A stretch of DNA of 64,000 bases from Comamonas sp. (GTDB lineage: Bacteria > Pseudomonadota > Gammaproteobacteria > Burkholderiales > Burkholderiaceae_C): the NCBI GenBank assembly GCA_015478895.1, contig JADMKK010000049.1, forward strand, positions 1-64,000. Reading direction: 5' to 3'. The translations under genes and the position numbers were made by a program. Of this stretch, positions 56,893 through 64,000 are shown one piece after another. Numbering within the stretch: position 1 is the first letter of the stretch; each line of letters starts with the position of its first letter. The notes under the pieces are model-generated. The model was not told the origin of the DNA. It searched no databases and saw nothing but the letters and a program-made list of their open reading frames with translations.

Positions 56893-57659
56893 GGCTGCTT
56901 TTGATTCAAAACCTCGTCAAACGCTTTGGCGCTTTGACCGCCACTGACCATGTCTCGCTGGCCGTAGAAAAAGGCGAAATCCACGCCCTCATTGGCCCCA
57001 ACGGCGCGGGCAAATCAACATTGGTGCATTTGATCTCGGGCTTGCTGCCCGCAGACGGCGGCTCCTTAAAGCTTGATGGGCAGGAGCTGATTCACCTTGC
57101 CCCCCACCAGCGTGTGGCAGCGGGCTTGTCGCGCTGCTTTCAAATTACGAGCATCTTCCCCAAGCTCACCGTGGCCGAGAACCTGTTGCTGGCCGTGCAA
57201 GCGCACCAAGCCAATAGCTTTCGCTGGTTCAAAGTGCGGGACAAGGATGCACAACTCAAAGCCAAAGCGTGGGAGCTGGCGCACCGCGTGCAACTGCAAG
57301 ACCAGTGGAACACCACCGCCGGCACCTTGCCCCACGGCGCACAGCGCAAGCTCGATGTGGCTTTGGCCATTGCCGCCACGCCCAAGCTCTTGCTGCTGGA
57401 CGAGCCCATGGCAGGCATGGGGCCCGCCGAATCCGAAGAAATGGTGGAGTTAATTCAGCAGCTGCGCAAAGACATGGCGATTTTGCTCATTGAGCACGAT
57501 ATGGACGCCGTGTTCCAACTGGCCGACCGCATCACCGTGCTGGTCTACGGCAAGGTGTTTGCGCAGGGCACAGCCGCGCAAATCCAGAACGACCCGCGCG
57601 TGCAAGCCGTGTATCTGGGCCAAGAAGATGAACTAGAAAAAGAAGAGGGCGCGGCATGA
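56889..57659 (+). CDS. ABC transporter ATP-binding protein LivG
   Basis: 256-residue ATPase. Walker A IGPNGAGKSTLVHL near residue 37, signature PHGAQRKLDVALAIA (PHGAQ in place of LSGGQ, common in LivG), Walker B LLLLDEPMAGM near 170, then LLIEHDMDAVFQLAD. Overlaps livM and livF by four bases each. Confidence 0.94.
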   Translation: MRLLLIQNLVKRFGALTATDHVSLAVEKGEIHALIGPNGAGKSTLVHLISGLLPADGGSLKLDGQELIHLAPHQRVAAGLSRCFQITSIFPKLTVAENLLLAVQAHQANSFRWFKVRDKDAQLKAKAWELAHRVQLQDQWNTTAGTLPHGAQRKLDVALAIAATPKLLLLDEPMAGMGPAESEEMVELIQQLRKDMAILLIEHDMDAVFQLADRITVLVYGKVFAQGTAAQIQNDPRVQAVYLGQEDELEKEEGAA

Positions 57660-58333
57660 GCGGTTCCACAGCAACTCCATTTCTCGAAGTGCGCAATATC
57701 GAAGCAGGCTATGGCGCCAGCCAAGTGCTGTTTGGCGTGAGTTTGACCATTGCACCGCACCAAGTCGTGAGCCTGATGGGCCGCAATGGCATGGGTAAAT
57801 CGACAACGATTAAATGCATTACCGGCGCTTTGCCCGTGCGCAAGGGGCAGATTTTCTTTGAGGGGCAGGAGATTACGAATCTCCCAGCGGACGAAATTGC
57901 CCGCCGTGGCATTGCGCTGGTGCCCGAAGGGCGCATGTGCTTTCCCAATCTCACGGTGAAAGAGCACTTGATCGCCTTTGCGCGCAAGCCTGATAGTCAA
58001 CAAGAAGCGGCTTGGGATTTACAGCGAATCTATGAGTTGTTTCCAAGACTCAAAGAGCGAGAGCACAACATGGGCAACCAACTTTCGGGTGGTGAGCAAC
58101 AAATGCTGGCGATTGGGCGGGCGTTATCGACCAATCCCAAGCTGCTGATTTTGGATGAGGCGACGGAGGGGTTGGCGCCGGTAATAAGGAAACAAATATG
58201 GGATTGCTTATATTTTTTAAAAAATAACAATCAAGGAATACTACTTATTGATAAATACGTTAATAAATTGGAGAATTTATCAGATAATTCATACTTTTTA
58301 AAAAATGGATTTGTTGCTGAAAAATATTTTTAA
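57656..58333 (+). CDS. ABC transporter ATP-binding protein LivF with foreign AT-rich C terminus
   Basis: 225-residue ATPase. Walker A MGRNGMGKSTTIKC near residue 42, signature QLSGGEQQMLAIGRAL near 140, Walker B LLILDEATEGLAP near 163. Up to base 58182 the DNA is GC-rich like its neighbours; from 58183, within VIRKQIW, it becomes AT-rich to the stop. The AT-rich end still encodes a LivF-type tail (GILLIDKYVNKLENLSDNSY, FLKNGFVAEKYF), about ten to fifteen residues shorter than usual. It looks like a chimera whose 3' end was supplied by the adjoining island. The ATPase core is complete, so activity is plausible. Confidence 0.9.
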   Translation: MSGSTATPFLEVRNIEAGYGASQVLFGVSLTIAPHQVVSLMGRNGMGKSTTIKCITGALPVRKGQIFFEGQEITNLPADEIARRGIALVPEGRMCFPNLTVKEHLIAFARKPDSQQEAAWDLQRIYELFPRLKEREHNMGNQLSGGEQQMLAIGRALSTNPKLLILDEATEGLAPVIRKQIWDCLYFLKNNNQGILLIDKYVNKLENLSDNSYFLKNGFVAEKYF

Positions 58334-58348
58334 TTACATGGAGATAAA

Positions 58349-58588
58349 ATGGGTGGGTTACCAGTTCCAAAACCATCAATATTAGATAGATGTAGAGTAG
58401 TAGGGATCGATTCTGGACGTAAAGTTTATAAAGATGATGAAGAGAATGTCTATTATACTTGGGATTCTCTTCATGGTGAGATTGAGGTTTTTAATAAAAT
58501 GGGACGACATCTAGGCGTCGTGGATCCAATAAGAGGTGACGTAATTAAACCAGCTGTTAGAGGTCGAAGAATTCAAAAATTGAATTAA
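58349..58588 (+). CDS. Stand-alone colicin E3-type ribonuclease domain
   Basis: 79-residue protein matching the C-terminal cytotoxic domain of colicin E3 and pyocin S6-type toxins, which cut 16S rRNA at the decoding centre. TWDSLHGEIE (residues 37-46) aligns with the colicin E3 active-site segment WDSQHGELE; D39, H42 and E46 match its catalytic Asp, His and Glu. GRHLGVVDP and a C-terminal RGRRIQKLN (R73/R74) match the remaining conserved parts. No receptor-binding or translocation domain and no signal peptide are present, so it would act in the cell that makes it. GGAG lies seven bases before the ATG, 15 bases after livF. No classical E3 immunity gene follows. Confidence 0.85.
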   Translation: MGGLPVPKPSILDRCRVVGIDSGRKVYKDDEENVYYTWDSLHGEIEVFNKMGRHLGVVDPIRGDVIKPAVRGRRIQKLN

Positions 58589-58599
58589 AAGGAATATCA

Positions 58600-58911
58600 A
58601 TGTCAAACTTCATAGAAATGTGCATTAATGGCGAAGCTCTTGAAGATGAAATAGATGATTTTGTCGATAAATGGCATGAAGACGAAAGCTTAGATGTAGA
58701 GTTGCACACTTATCTTGGCATGAATTGGGAAGATTACTCAATTTGGGCAACAAATCCATCAGTTTTAAGATTTATTATTGCTGCAAAAAAAAGAGGTACA
58801 ACTCTAAGCCAAGAATTAGATGATCAAAGGTATGCAATGGCCGCAAGAGCTGGCAGTCCACTAGAAACCGAGCGCATAACAACTTGGCTTAAAAAAATTG
58901 GGAAAATTTAA
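58600..58911 (+). CDS. Acidic 103-residue protein, candidate antitoxin
   Basis: Not confidently assigned. Acidic, helical N-terminal half (EALEDEIDDFVDKWHEDESL), then YLGMNWEDYSIWATNPSVL, and a basic C-terminal end (TTWLKKIGKI). I have a vague memory of a Y-L-G-M-x-x-x-x-Y-x-x-W pattern in small proteins of toxin-antitoxin-like operons, but cannot verify it. It does not resemble colicin E3 immunity protein. Position between a ribonuclease toxin domain and an ImmA/IrrE peptidase makes it the best candidate for an antitoxin and protease substrate. AAAGGA precedes the ATG; the stop overlaps the next start. Confidence 0.75.
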   Translation: MSNFIEMCINGEALEDEIDDFVDKWHEDESLDVELHTYLGMNWEDYSIWATNPSVLRFIIAAKKRGTTLSQELDDQRYAMAARAGSPLETERITTWLKKIGKI

Positions 58912-59855
58912 TGTTATCAGTCGAAAAGATAGCCAAGAGAGTTCTGGAGAGAAATAAACTAAGCTTCCCATTTGATCTTGAGGCATTAGTTTTAAAATAT
59001 GCAGATCTAGAATATCTGGCTTTTCCTTTTGATTTTGATGGTATCACTATCGGTCTTGGAGAATCAGGGCGGCCAAAAATCCTCATTAATAATGATAGGC
59101 CGAAAACAAGGCAAAAATTTACACTTGCTCATGAATTAGGTCATGTGATTATTCCGTGGCATACAGGAATAGTGGCCTCCCATATGTCAGGTGAAACTGA
59201 AGGTGATTTTGATTATGAGAATATGGAATCGGAGGCCAATTCATTTGCATCAGAGCTTTTGCTTCCAACATCATTGATAAATAATGAGTTCAAAAACTCA
59301 AAAAATTATGCTTCTACTTTTACAGAGCTTTTTGAAAAATCAGGAGTCTCAAGAGAAGCATTTTTAATTAAGACAATAAAGGTATTTCATTGTGACATTG
59401 GCTGTGTTGAGCTGAATCAAGATGGCTTGATAACAAAAAAATATAAAAAAGGAAGAGATTTTCTAAGTGGCGAATTAAAAAATATTTACGATGCCAGAAA
59501 TTTTATAAATACTCAAGATTTCCATGAGTTTTCATTTTGTTTAAATACTACTCATTACAATTGCTGGGTTGTTAAAAATAAAGAATTTACCGAAATAGAT
59601 AATCGAGCTTGGCGTGATATTTTGAGCCAAATACTGGATGAAACTGATGGTCATAAATATCTTGCTTCAATAAATGCAATTTTGCCCAATCAAGTTAAGG
59701 GAAGTGAGCATCTCGATAATCAAGACTTATACAATAAAGTCAGACGCTCTTATCAGGGGCGTTTAAATTTAAAAGATATAGTCGATCATTCACTTTTTGA
59801 TCAGTATATAATTAAAAGAGTTGATGAATTAAAGCTCAAGTTTAATAAAGCATGA
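58911..59855 (+). CDS. ImmA/IrrE family metallopeptidase
   Basis: 314-residue zinc peptidase with HELGH at 74-78 and the downstream Glu motif in ESEANSFASELLLP (about 106-119). An unassigned region follows from 120 to the end. ImmA and IrrE cleave repressor proteins after a stress or peptide signal. No XRE repressor is encoded in this operon, so the target may be the 103-aa protein. Start overlaps the previous stop (TAATG); its own stop overlaps the SDR start (ATGA). Confidence 0.9.
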   Translation: MLSVEKIAKRVLERNKLSFPFDLEALVLKYADLEYLAFPFDFDGITIGLGESGRPKILINNDRPKTRQKFTLAHELGHVIIPWHTGIVASHMSGETEGDFDYENMESEANSFASELLLPTSLINNEFKNSKNYASTFTELFEKSGVSREAFLIKTIKVFHCDIGCVELNQDGLITKKYKKGRDFLSGELKNIYDARNFINTQDFHEFSFCLNTTHYNCWVVKNKEFTEIDNRAWRDILSQILDETDGHKYLASINAILPNQVKGSEHLDNQDLYNKVRRSYQGRLNLKDIVDHSLFDQYIIKRVDELKLKFNKA

Positions 59856-60553
59856 ATAATAAAACCTCCATCATCATCGCCGCAGGCTCCGGCATGGGCG
59901 CAGCCACCGCCCGCAAACTCGCCGCTGACGGCTACCACGTCGGTTTGTTATCTTCATCCGGTAAAGCCGAAGCGCTAGCCCAAGAACTGGGCGGTGTGGG
60001 CGTCACAGGCACCAACCAAGACCAAGCCGATATCCAGAAGCTGGTCGATCTGGTCATGGAACGCTGGGGTCGGGTCGATGTATTGGTCAACTCCGCAGGC
60101 AAAGGGCCGCGTGCGCCGGTGCTGGAGTTGACCGATGCCGACTGGCATGCAGGCATTGACGCCTATTTGCTCAACATCGTGCGCGCGGCGCGCTGTGTGA
60201 CGCCGATCATGGTGAGCCAAGGCGGTGGGGCGATTGTCAATATCTCCAGCGCTTGGGCGTTTGAGCCCGCAGATTTGTTCCCGACGTCTGCGGTAGCCCG
60301 CGCGGGCCTCGCCAGCTTTACCAAGCTGTTTGTCGATGAATACGCCAAGCACGGCGTGCGCATGAACAATGTGCTGCCCGGCTGGATCAACAGCCTGCCC
60401 GAAAAAGACGAGCGCCGCGCGGCTGTGCCCATGCAGCGCTATGGCACGGTGGAGGAAATTGCGGCAACGATTGCTTTCCTCGCCAGCGAGGGCGGTGCCT
60501 ACATCAACGGCCAGAACATTCGCGTCGATGGCGGGTTGATGCGTTCGGTATGA
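59852..60553 (+). CDS. SDR family oxidoreductase with altered catalytic motif
   Basis: 233-residue short-chain dehydrogenase. Nucleotide motif IIAAGSGMGAATA, NSAGKGPRAP (NNAG-like) and the catalytic Ser region IVNISSAWAF are present. Where YxxxK is expected the sequence reads SAVARAGLASFTK, so Tyr and Lys are replaced by Ser and Arg. The distal part (MNNVLPGWI, ASEGGAYINGQNIRVDGGL) is normal. The first codons (MNNKTS) are AT-rich, presumably from the island. In the ABC transporter operon it may act on the imported compound. Confidence 0.88.
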   Translation: MNNKTSIIIAAGSGMGAATARKLAADGYHVGLLSSSGKAEALAQELGGVGVTGTNQDQADIQKLVDLVMERWGRVDVLVNSAGKGPRAPVLELTDADWHAGIDAYLLNIVRAARCVTPIMVSQGGGAIVNISSAWAFEPADLFPTSAVARAGLASFTKLFVDEYAKHGVRMNNVLPGWINSLPEKDERRAAVPMQRYGTVEEIAATIAFLASEGGAYINGQNIRVDGGLMRSV

Positions 60554-60610
60554 GCATGGGTGTTATACAGCGGGCGCGCGGTAGGTCCTGCAAAAATGGG
60601 CTGCTGCGCC

Positions 60611-61348
60611 ATGGTGCCCTTGATTGAAGCTTCCAGCACCCATGTGGCGGCCGTGGCCCGGGCGCTGGCGGTGCTCAATGCCTTTTCCGGCGATGAGAGC
60701 TTTGTCACCCTGGCAGAGCTGGCCCGCCGCACGTGCATGCACAAGCCCACGGTGCTGCGCTTGGCGCGCACGTTGGCACAAGCCAATTACCTGGTGCAGC
60801 GCGAGGATGGCGCGTGGCGGCTGGGGCCAAGCGCGGGCTTGCTGGGCGCGCGCTACCAGGCGCAGTTTGATGTGAACACCATCATCGAGCCGTATTTGGT
60901 GGAGTTGTCGCAAAAAAGCGGTGAGAGTGCGTCGTTTTATGTGTACGAGAACCATGCCCGCAGCTGCCTGCTGCGCTATGAAAGCCCCCGTGCTTTGGCG
61001 CAGCATGTGCGTTCGGGCGAGGTGCTGCCGCTGGACCGTGGATCGGCCGGGCGCGTGATTTTGGCGGCCCTGGGCGAGCCGGGCGCGACCTATGACCTGA
61101 TTCGCCGCGAAGGCTACAGCGTGACGCGCGGGGAACGCAGTGCCACATCGGCCAGCGTGTCGGTGGTGGTATATGGCGCGCGCCGCGCGGTGTTGGGGTC
61201 GGTCTCGGTCGCAGGACCGGCAGAGCGGCTGAACGATGCACTGCTGCATTCGTATGCGCCGGCAGTGATGCAGGCAGCAGCGCAGATTTCGTGGAAGCTC
61301 GGCGGCGTGACGGCTTCGGCACTGCGCTCGTTCTGGCATCCGCACTAA
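60611..61348 (+). CDS. IclR family regulator upstream of the lig-type genes
   Basis: 245 residues: HTH region FVTLAELARRTCMHKPTVLR and effector domain with VRSGEVLPLDRGSAGRVILA. ATG 60611 gives a conventional start (MVPLIEASSTHVAAVARAL); ATG 60596 and the longer frame to 60560 are alternatives. Lies before the Bug-ligJ-ligK genes on the same strand and likely controls them. IclR members regulate protocatechuate and gallate pathways in other bacteria. Confidence 0.88.
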   Translation: MVPLIEASSTHVAAVARALAVLNAFSGDESFVTLAELARRTCMHKPTVLRLARTLAQANYLVQREDGAWRLGPSAGLLGARYQAQFDVNTIIEPYLVELSQKSGESASFYVYENHARSCLLRYESPRALAQHVRSGEVLPLDRGSAGRVILAALGEPGATYDLIRREGYSVTRGERSATSASVSVVVYGARRAVLGSVSVAGPAERLNDALLHSYAPAVMQAAAQISWKLGGVTASALRSFWHPH

Positions 61349-61419
61349 TTCGACTACAGCCGGTTGCATACGGCATCACCCTGATTCATCTGCAGCCACA
61401 AGGCTTCGCAAATGGGGTG

Positions 61420-61442
61420 AGCGTTACGTCAGGCGTAACGCT
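61420..61442. promoter_or_regulatory. Perfect inverted repeat in the Bug gene leader
   Basis: AGCGTTACG / TCAGG / CGTAACGCT, 75 bases upstream of the Bug ATG. No T run, so an IclR operator is more likely than a terminator. Confidence 0.5.
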
Positions 61443-61516
61443 GTAGCCCGATGCGGGTGTGCTCCCTACTATGCGAATGCCTCCGGTTGGAGGTCGCATT
61501 ACTCGGAGACAACACC

Positions 61517-62488
61517 ATGAACAGCAAACGAACTGTCCTCAAAGCAACCTTGCTCAGCTGCGCCGTCTGGATGGCGTGCAGCGTGTCGGCCCAGACCGAC
61601 CCGTCGAAAAACGTGCGCCTGATCGTGCCATTTGCCGCCGGCGGACCCGCCGATGTGGTGGCGCGCGAACTGGCCCAAGACCTGGGCCGGGAGCTGGGCC
61701 AAACCGTGGTGGTGGAGAACATGGGCGGCGGCGCTGGCGTGCCCGCCACCAACACGGTCTCGCGTGCGCCGGCCGATGGGCATACCTTGCTGTTTGCGGC
61801 GTCGGGCAACGTGGTGATCCAGCCCTTGCTGTCCAAAAAACGCGTGGATGTACTGACCCAGCTCACGCCCGTGGGCATGGTCACCACCAGCCCGCACGTC
61901 TTGGTCACGTCGGCCAAATTACCGGCCAAAAACACCAAAGAGCTGATCGAGCATGCGAAGGCCAACCCCGGCAGCCTCAATATGGCATCGGCCGGCGTAG
62001 GCGGTTTGGCGCATTTGGCGGCAGAACTGTTCATGCGCGAGGCAGGGATTCAAGGCCAGCACCTGGCGTACAAAGGCTCTTCGCAGGCCATGACCGATTT
62101 GGCCTCAGGCCAGGTGCAAGCTATGTTCAGCAGCTTGCCATCTATGAAGGGCATGGTGGACCAGGGCCTGATCCGCGTGGTGGGCGTCACCGCAGAGTCA
62201 GCATCGCCTATCTACAAAAATTATCCCCTGATCAAGCAAACACTGCCCGATTTTGAATACGCCACCTGGTATGGCATTTACGGCCCGGCAGATCTGCCCA
62301 AGCCCATCGTCCAGCGCCTGAGCCAGTCGCTGCACAAGTTGGGCGCAGACCGTGGCTTTGAAGCCCGGTTGCGTGAGCAGGGGGTGGACTTGCAAATTAC
62401 GACTCCCGAGGCTTTGGCCGATCGCACGCGCAAAGAAACCGCGCAGTGGGACAAGGTCATCCGCGAAGCCGGCCTTCACCTGAACTGA
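61517..62488 (+). CDS. Bug/TctC family solute-binding protein
   Basis: 323-residue periplasmic protein from ATG 61517 with CGGAGA upstream. Signal peptide to CSVSAQ; VRLIVPFAAGGPADVVAREL and PADGHTLLFAASGNVVI are Bug hallmarks. Ligand likely an aromatic or oxo-acid metabolite, given ligJ and ligK directly behind. No tctA/tctB membrane genes are in the window. Confidence 0.93.
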   Translation: MNSKRTVLKATLLSCAVWMACSVSAQTDPSKNVRLIVPFAAGGPADVVARELAQDLGRELGQTVVVENMGGGAGVPATNTVSRAPADGHTLLFAASGNVVIQPLLSKKRVDVLTQLTPVGMVTTSPHVLVTSAKLPAKNTKELIEHAKANPGSLNMASAGVGGLAHLAAELFMREAGIQGQHLAYKGSSQAMTDLASGQVQAMFSSLPSMKGMVDQGLIRVVGVTAESASPIYKNYPLIKQTLPDFEYATWYGIYGPADLPKPIVQRLSQSLHKLGADRGFEARLREQGVDLQITTPEALADRTRKETAQWDKVIREAGLHLN

Positions 62489-62500
62489 GCGCCCCACCCC

Positions 62501-63526
62501 ATGATCATTGACTGCCACGGCCACTACACCACGGCCCCGCCCGCATTGCCGGACTACCGCAAACTGCAAAAAGCGCAGCTGGGCGCGGCGCTGCGGCCCG
62601 CGTTCCATTCCGCGCAAAAGATCAGCGACGATCAAATCCGGGAGAGCCTGGAGAAAAATCAGCTAGCCACCCAGCGTGCACGCGGGATTGATGTGACACT
62701 GTTCTCGCCCACAGCGGGTGCGATGGAGCACCATGTGGGCGATGTGCAAACCAGTGTGGACTGGGCGCGTGCCTGCAATGATTTGATTCACCGCGTGTGC
62801 GGCTTGTACCCGCGCGAGTTTGTAGGCGTGTGCCAGTTGCCGCAGTCACCGGGGGCGGACTTGTCAGCCTCGGTGGCTGAGTTGGAACGCTGTATCACCG
62901 AGCTGGGTTTTGTGGGCTGCAACGTGAACCCCGACCCCTCCGACGGCTACTGGACCGGCCCGCCGCTGACCGACCGCTACTGGTACCCGCTGTATGAAAA
63001 GATGACGGAGCTGGATGTGCCCGGCATGGTGCACGTGAGCTGCTCTTGTAATCCCAACTTTCACCACACTGGTGCGCACTACCTGAATGGCGACACCACG
63101 GCCTTCATGCAGTTCATTCAAGGCGATTTGTTTGTGGACTTTCCCACGCTGCGTTTTGTGATCCCGCACGGCGGTGGGGCTGTGCCCTACCACTGGGGGC
63201 GCTATCGTGGCTTGGCCCAGCAACTGGGCCGACCGCCGCTGGAGGTGCTGCTGCAGAACGTATTTTTTGACACCTGCGTGTACCACCAGCCAGGGATTGA
63301 CCTGCTGCTGAATGTGGTACCAGTGGAGAACATCTTGTTTGCCTCGGAGACCCATGGGGCAGTCAAAGGGATTGATCCGATGACCGGCTTTCACTACGAC
63401 CACACCAAGCGCTATGTGCAGGCCTCCAACGGGGTGGACGATGCCGTGCGCGCCCAATTGTTCGAGCACAACGCACGACGTGTCTACCCCCGTCTGGACG
63501 CGCTGCTGCGCGCCCAAAATCGTTAA
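62501..63526 (+). CDS. ligJ: 4-oxalomesaconate hydratase (LigJ-type amidohydrolase)
   Basis: 341-residue TIM-barrel hydratase. Opens with MIIDCHGHYTTAPPA (metal-binding His pair) and has LPQSPGADLSASVAELERC, NVNPDPSDGYWTGPPLTDRY, VIPHGGGAVPYHWGRYRG and FDTCVYHQPGIDLL. It corresponds closely to what I recall of Sphingobium LigJ. It hydrates 4-oxalomesaconate to 4-carboxy-4-hydroxy-2-oxoadipate in protocatechuate 4,5-cleavage and gallate degradation. Starts 12 bases after the Bug gene. Confidence 0.92.
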   Translation: MIIDCHGHYTTAPPALPDYRKLQKAQLGAALRPAFHSAQKISDDQIRESLEKNQLATQRARGIDVTLFSPTAGAMEHHVGDVQTSVDWARACNDLIHRVCGLYPREFVGVCQLPQSPGADLSASVAELERCITELGFVGCNVNPDPSDGYWTGPPLTDRYWYPLYEKMTELDVPGMVHVSCSCNPNFHHTGAHYLNGDTTAFMQFIQGDLFVDFPTLRFVIPHGGGAVPYHWGRYRGLAQQLGRPPLEVLLQNVFFDTCVYHQPGIDLLLNVVPVENILFASETHGAVKGIDPMTGFHYDHTKRYVQASNGVDDAVRAQLFEHNARRVYPRLDALLRAQNR

Positions 63527-63546
63527 ACCTTGCCGCATTCCAAGCT

Positions 63547-64000
63547 ATGAAGACATCTGAACTTTGGTCAGTGACCAGCACCTTGCTGGCCGATGTGGGC
63601 GCGGTCGCAATGCACAGCCGTATCCGCCCGCTGACGCCCGGCACCCGCATCGTGGGCCGTGCGCTGACTATCCAAGTACCCACGGGCGACAACCTGGCGA
63701 TTCACGCCGCACTGGCCAGCGCCCAAGCGGGCGATGTGCTGGTGGTGGATGGTGGTGGCTACACCGAACGCGCCCTGATGGGCGGCATCATGATGACCCA
63801 AGCCAAAGCCGCAGGCTTGGCCGGCGTAGTGATTGATGGCGCCATGCGTGATACGCAGGAACTGCAAACCTTGGGCCTCTCGGCCTTTGCGGTTGCGGTG
63901 CACCCCGCAGGCCCTTTCAAGAGCGGGCCGGGCACTTTGCACGGCACCATCCAGTGCGGCGGCGCCGTGGTGCACGATGGCGACTGGATCGTGGCGGACG
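63547..64000 (+). CDS. ligK: 4-carboxy-4-hydroxy-2-oxoadipate aldolase (RraA family), truncated by window end
   Basis: The frame from ATG 63547 is open to the last base (151 codons). RraA-type fold: DVGAVAMHSRIRPLTPG, then MGGIMMTQAKAAGLAGVVID and GAMRDTQEL. GGIMMTQAKAAG with D-G-A-M-R-D gives the Gly-rich and Arg-Asp catalytic motif of class II HMG/CHA aldolases. Following LigJ, it would cleave the hydratase product to pyruvate and oxaloacetate. Confidence 0.9.
   Translation, partial: MKTSELWSVTSTLLADVGAVAMHSRIRPLTPGTRIVGRALTIQVPTGDNLAIHAALASAQAGDVLVVDGGGYTERALMGGIMMTQAKAAGLAGVVIDGAMRDTQELQTLGLSAFAVAVHPAGPFKSGPGTLHGTIQCGGAVVHDGDWIVAD

Larger units (their letters stand above)
58183..59868 (+). 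mobile_element. AT-rich toxin island integrated seamlessly between livF and the SDR gene
   Basis: Composition changes sharply within a livF codon (58183) and returns within the first codons of the SDR gene (59860-59868). Inside are a replacement livF tail and three short, tightly packed genes (ribonuclease toxin domain, unknown acidic protein, ImmA/IrrE peptidase). The last gene's stop overlaps the SDR start. There is no integrase, transposase or obvious direct repeat, so homologous recombination at gene ends is one explanation. Confidence 0.7.

Overview
The window reads as chromosomal DNA of a betaproteobacterium of the Comamonadaceae, most like Comamonas or a close relative. The evidence is gene content and base composition: pyruvate dehydrogenase with a lipoyl-bearing dihydrolipoamide dehydrogenase, many Bug/TctC solute-binding proteins, LigJ/LigK-type genes, and GC-rich codon use. 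The genus is an inference. No ribosomal RNA is present; there is one tRNA (Gln-TTG).

Layout. 1-3.4 kb: end of the pyruvate dehydrogenase operon (aceF, lpdA). 3.4-8.8 kb: accessory region with an AT-rich DUF3800 gene, a gene remnant, a Fic protein and a hipBA module bracketed by four operator-like boxes. 8.8-15.3 kb: chemoreceptor, LysR regulator, a frameshifted Bug protein, a PrpF/GalD-type isomerase and an internally deleted IS5-family element. 15.5-20.8 kb: a tightly coupled operon (flavin monooxygenase, BASS transporter, NAD-dependent epimerase/dehydrogenase, EamA exporter) with a divergent IclR regulator. 21-37 kb: mostly housekeeping and signalling genes (MinD/FlhG-like ATPase plus diguanylate cyclase, SulP, metC, tRNA-Gln, UvrD-like helicase, EVE protein, AgcS, a lone tyrosine recombinase, an MHYT-PAS sensor). 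36.6-45 kb: GntR regulator and the methylmalonyl-CoA branch of propionyl-CoA oxidation (mutase, MeaB, PccB, PccA, epimerase). 45-53.2 kb: a LacI-type repressor and an Entner-Doudoroff sugar-acid operon (gntK, a TRAP transporter, edd, eda, and a frameshifted hydrolase). 53.4-60.6 kb: a branched-chain amino-acid-type ABC transporter operon. 60.6-64 kb: IclR, Bug, ligJ and ligK, pointing to the 4-oxalomesaconate branch of protocatechuate or gallate degradation.

The most unusual locus is a compact AT-rich island at about 58183-59868 inside the ABC transporter operon. It replaces the last fifty codons of livF with a divergent but recognisable AT-rich LivF tail. It then carries a stand-alone colicin-E3-type ribonuclease domain (79 aa), an unidentified acidic 103-aa protein and an ImmA/IrrE metallopeptidase, and ends by supplying the start codon of the next host gene, an SDR. 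All reading frames stay intact and the genes are coupled, so the island looks like a toxin module built seamlessly into a metabolic operon.

A second window-wide signal is a dispersed palindromic repeat family. There are at least eleven intergenic copies, and related sequence also lies inside coding regions (aceF, lpdA, livM, meaB and the broken hydrolase). The embedded copies share one reading frame, which in aceF and lpdA forms part of the Ala/Pro interdomain linkers.
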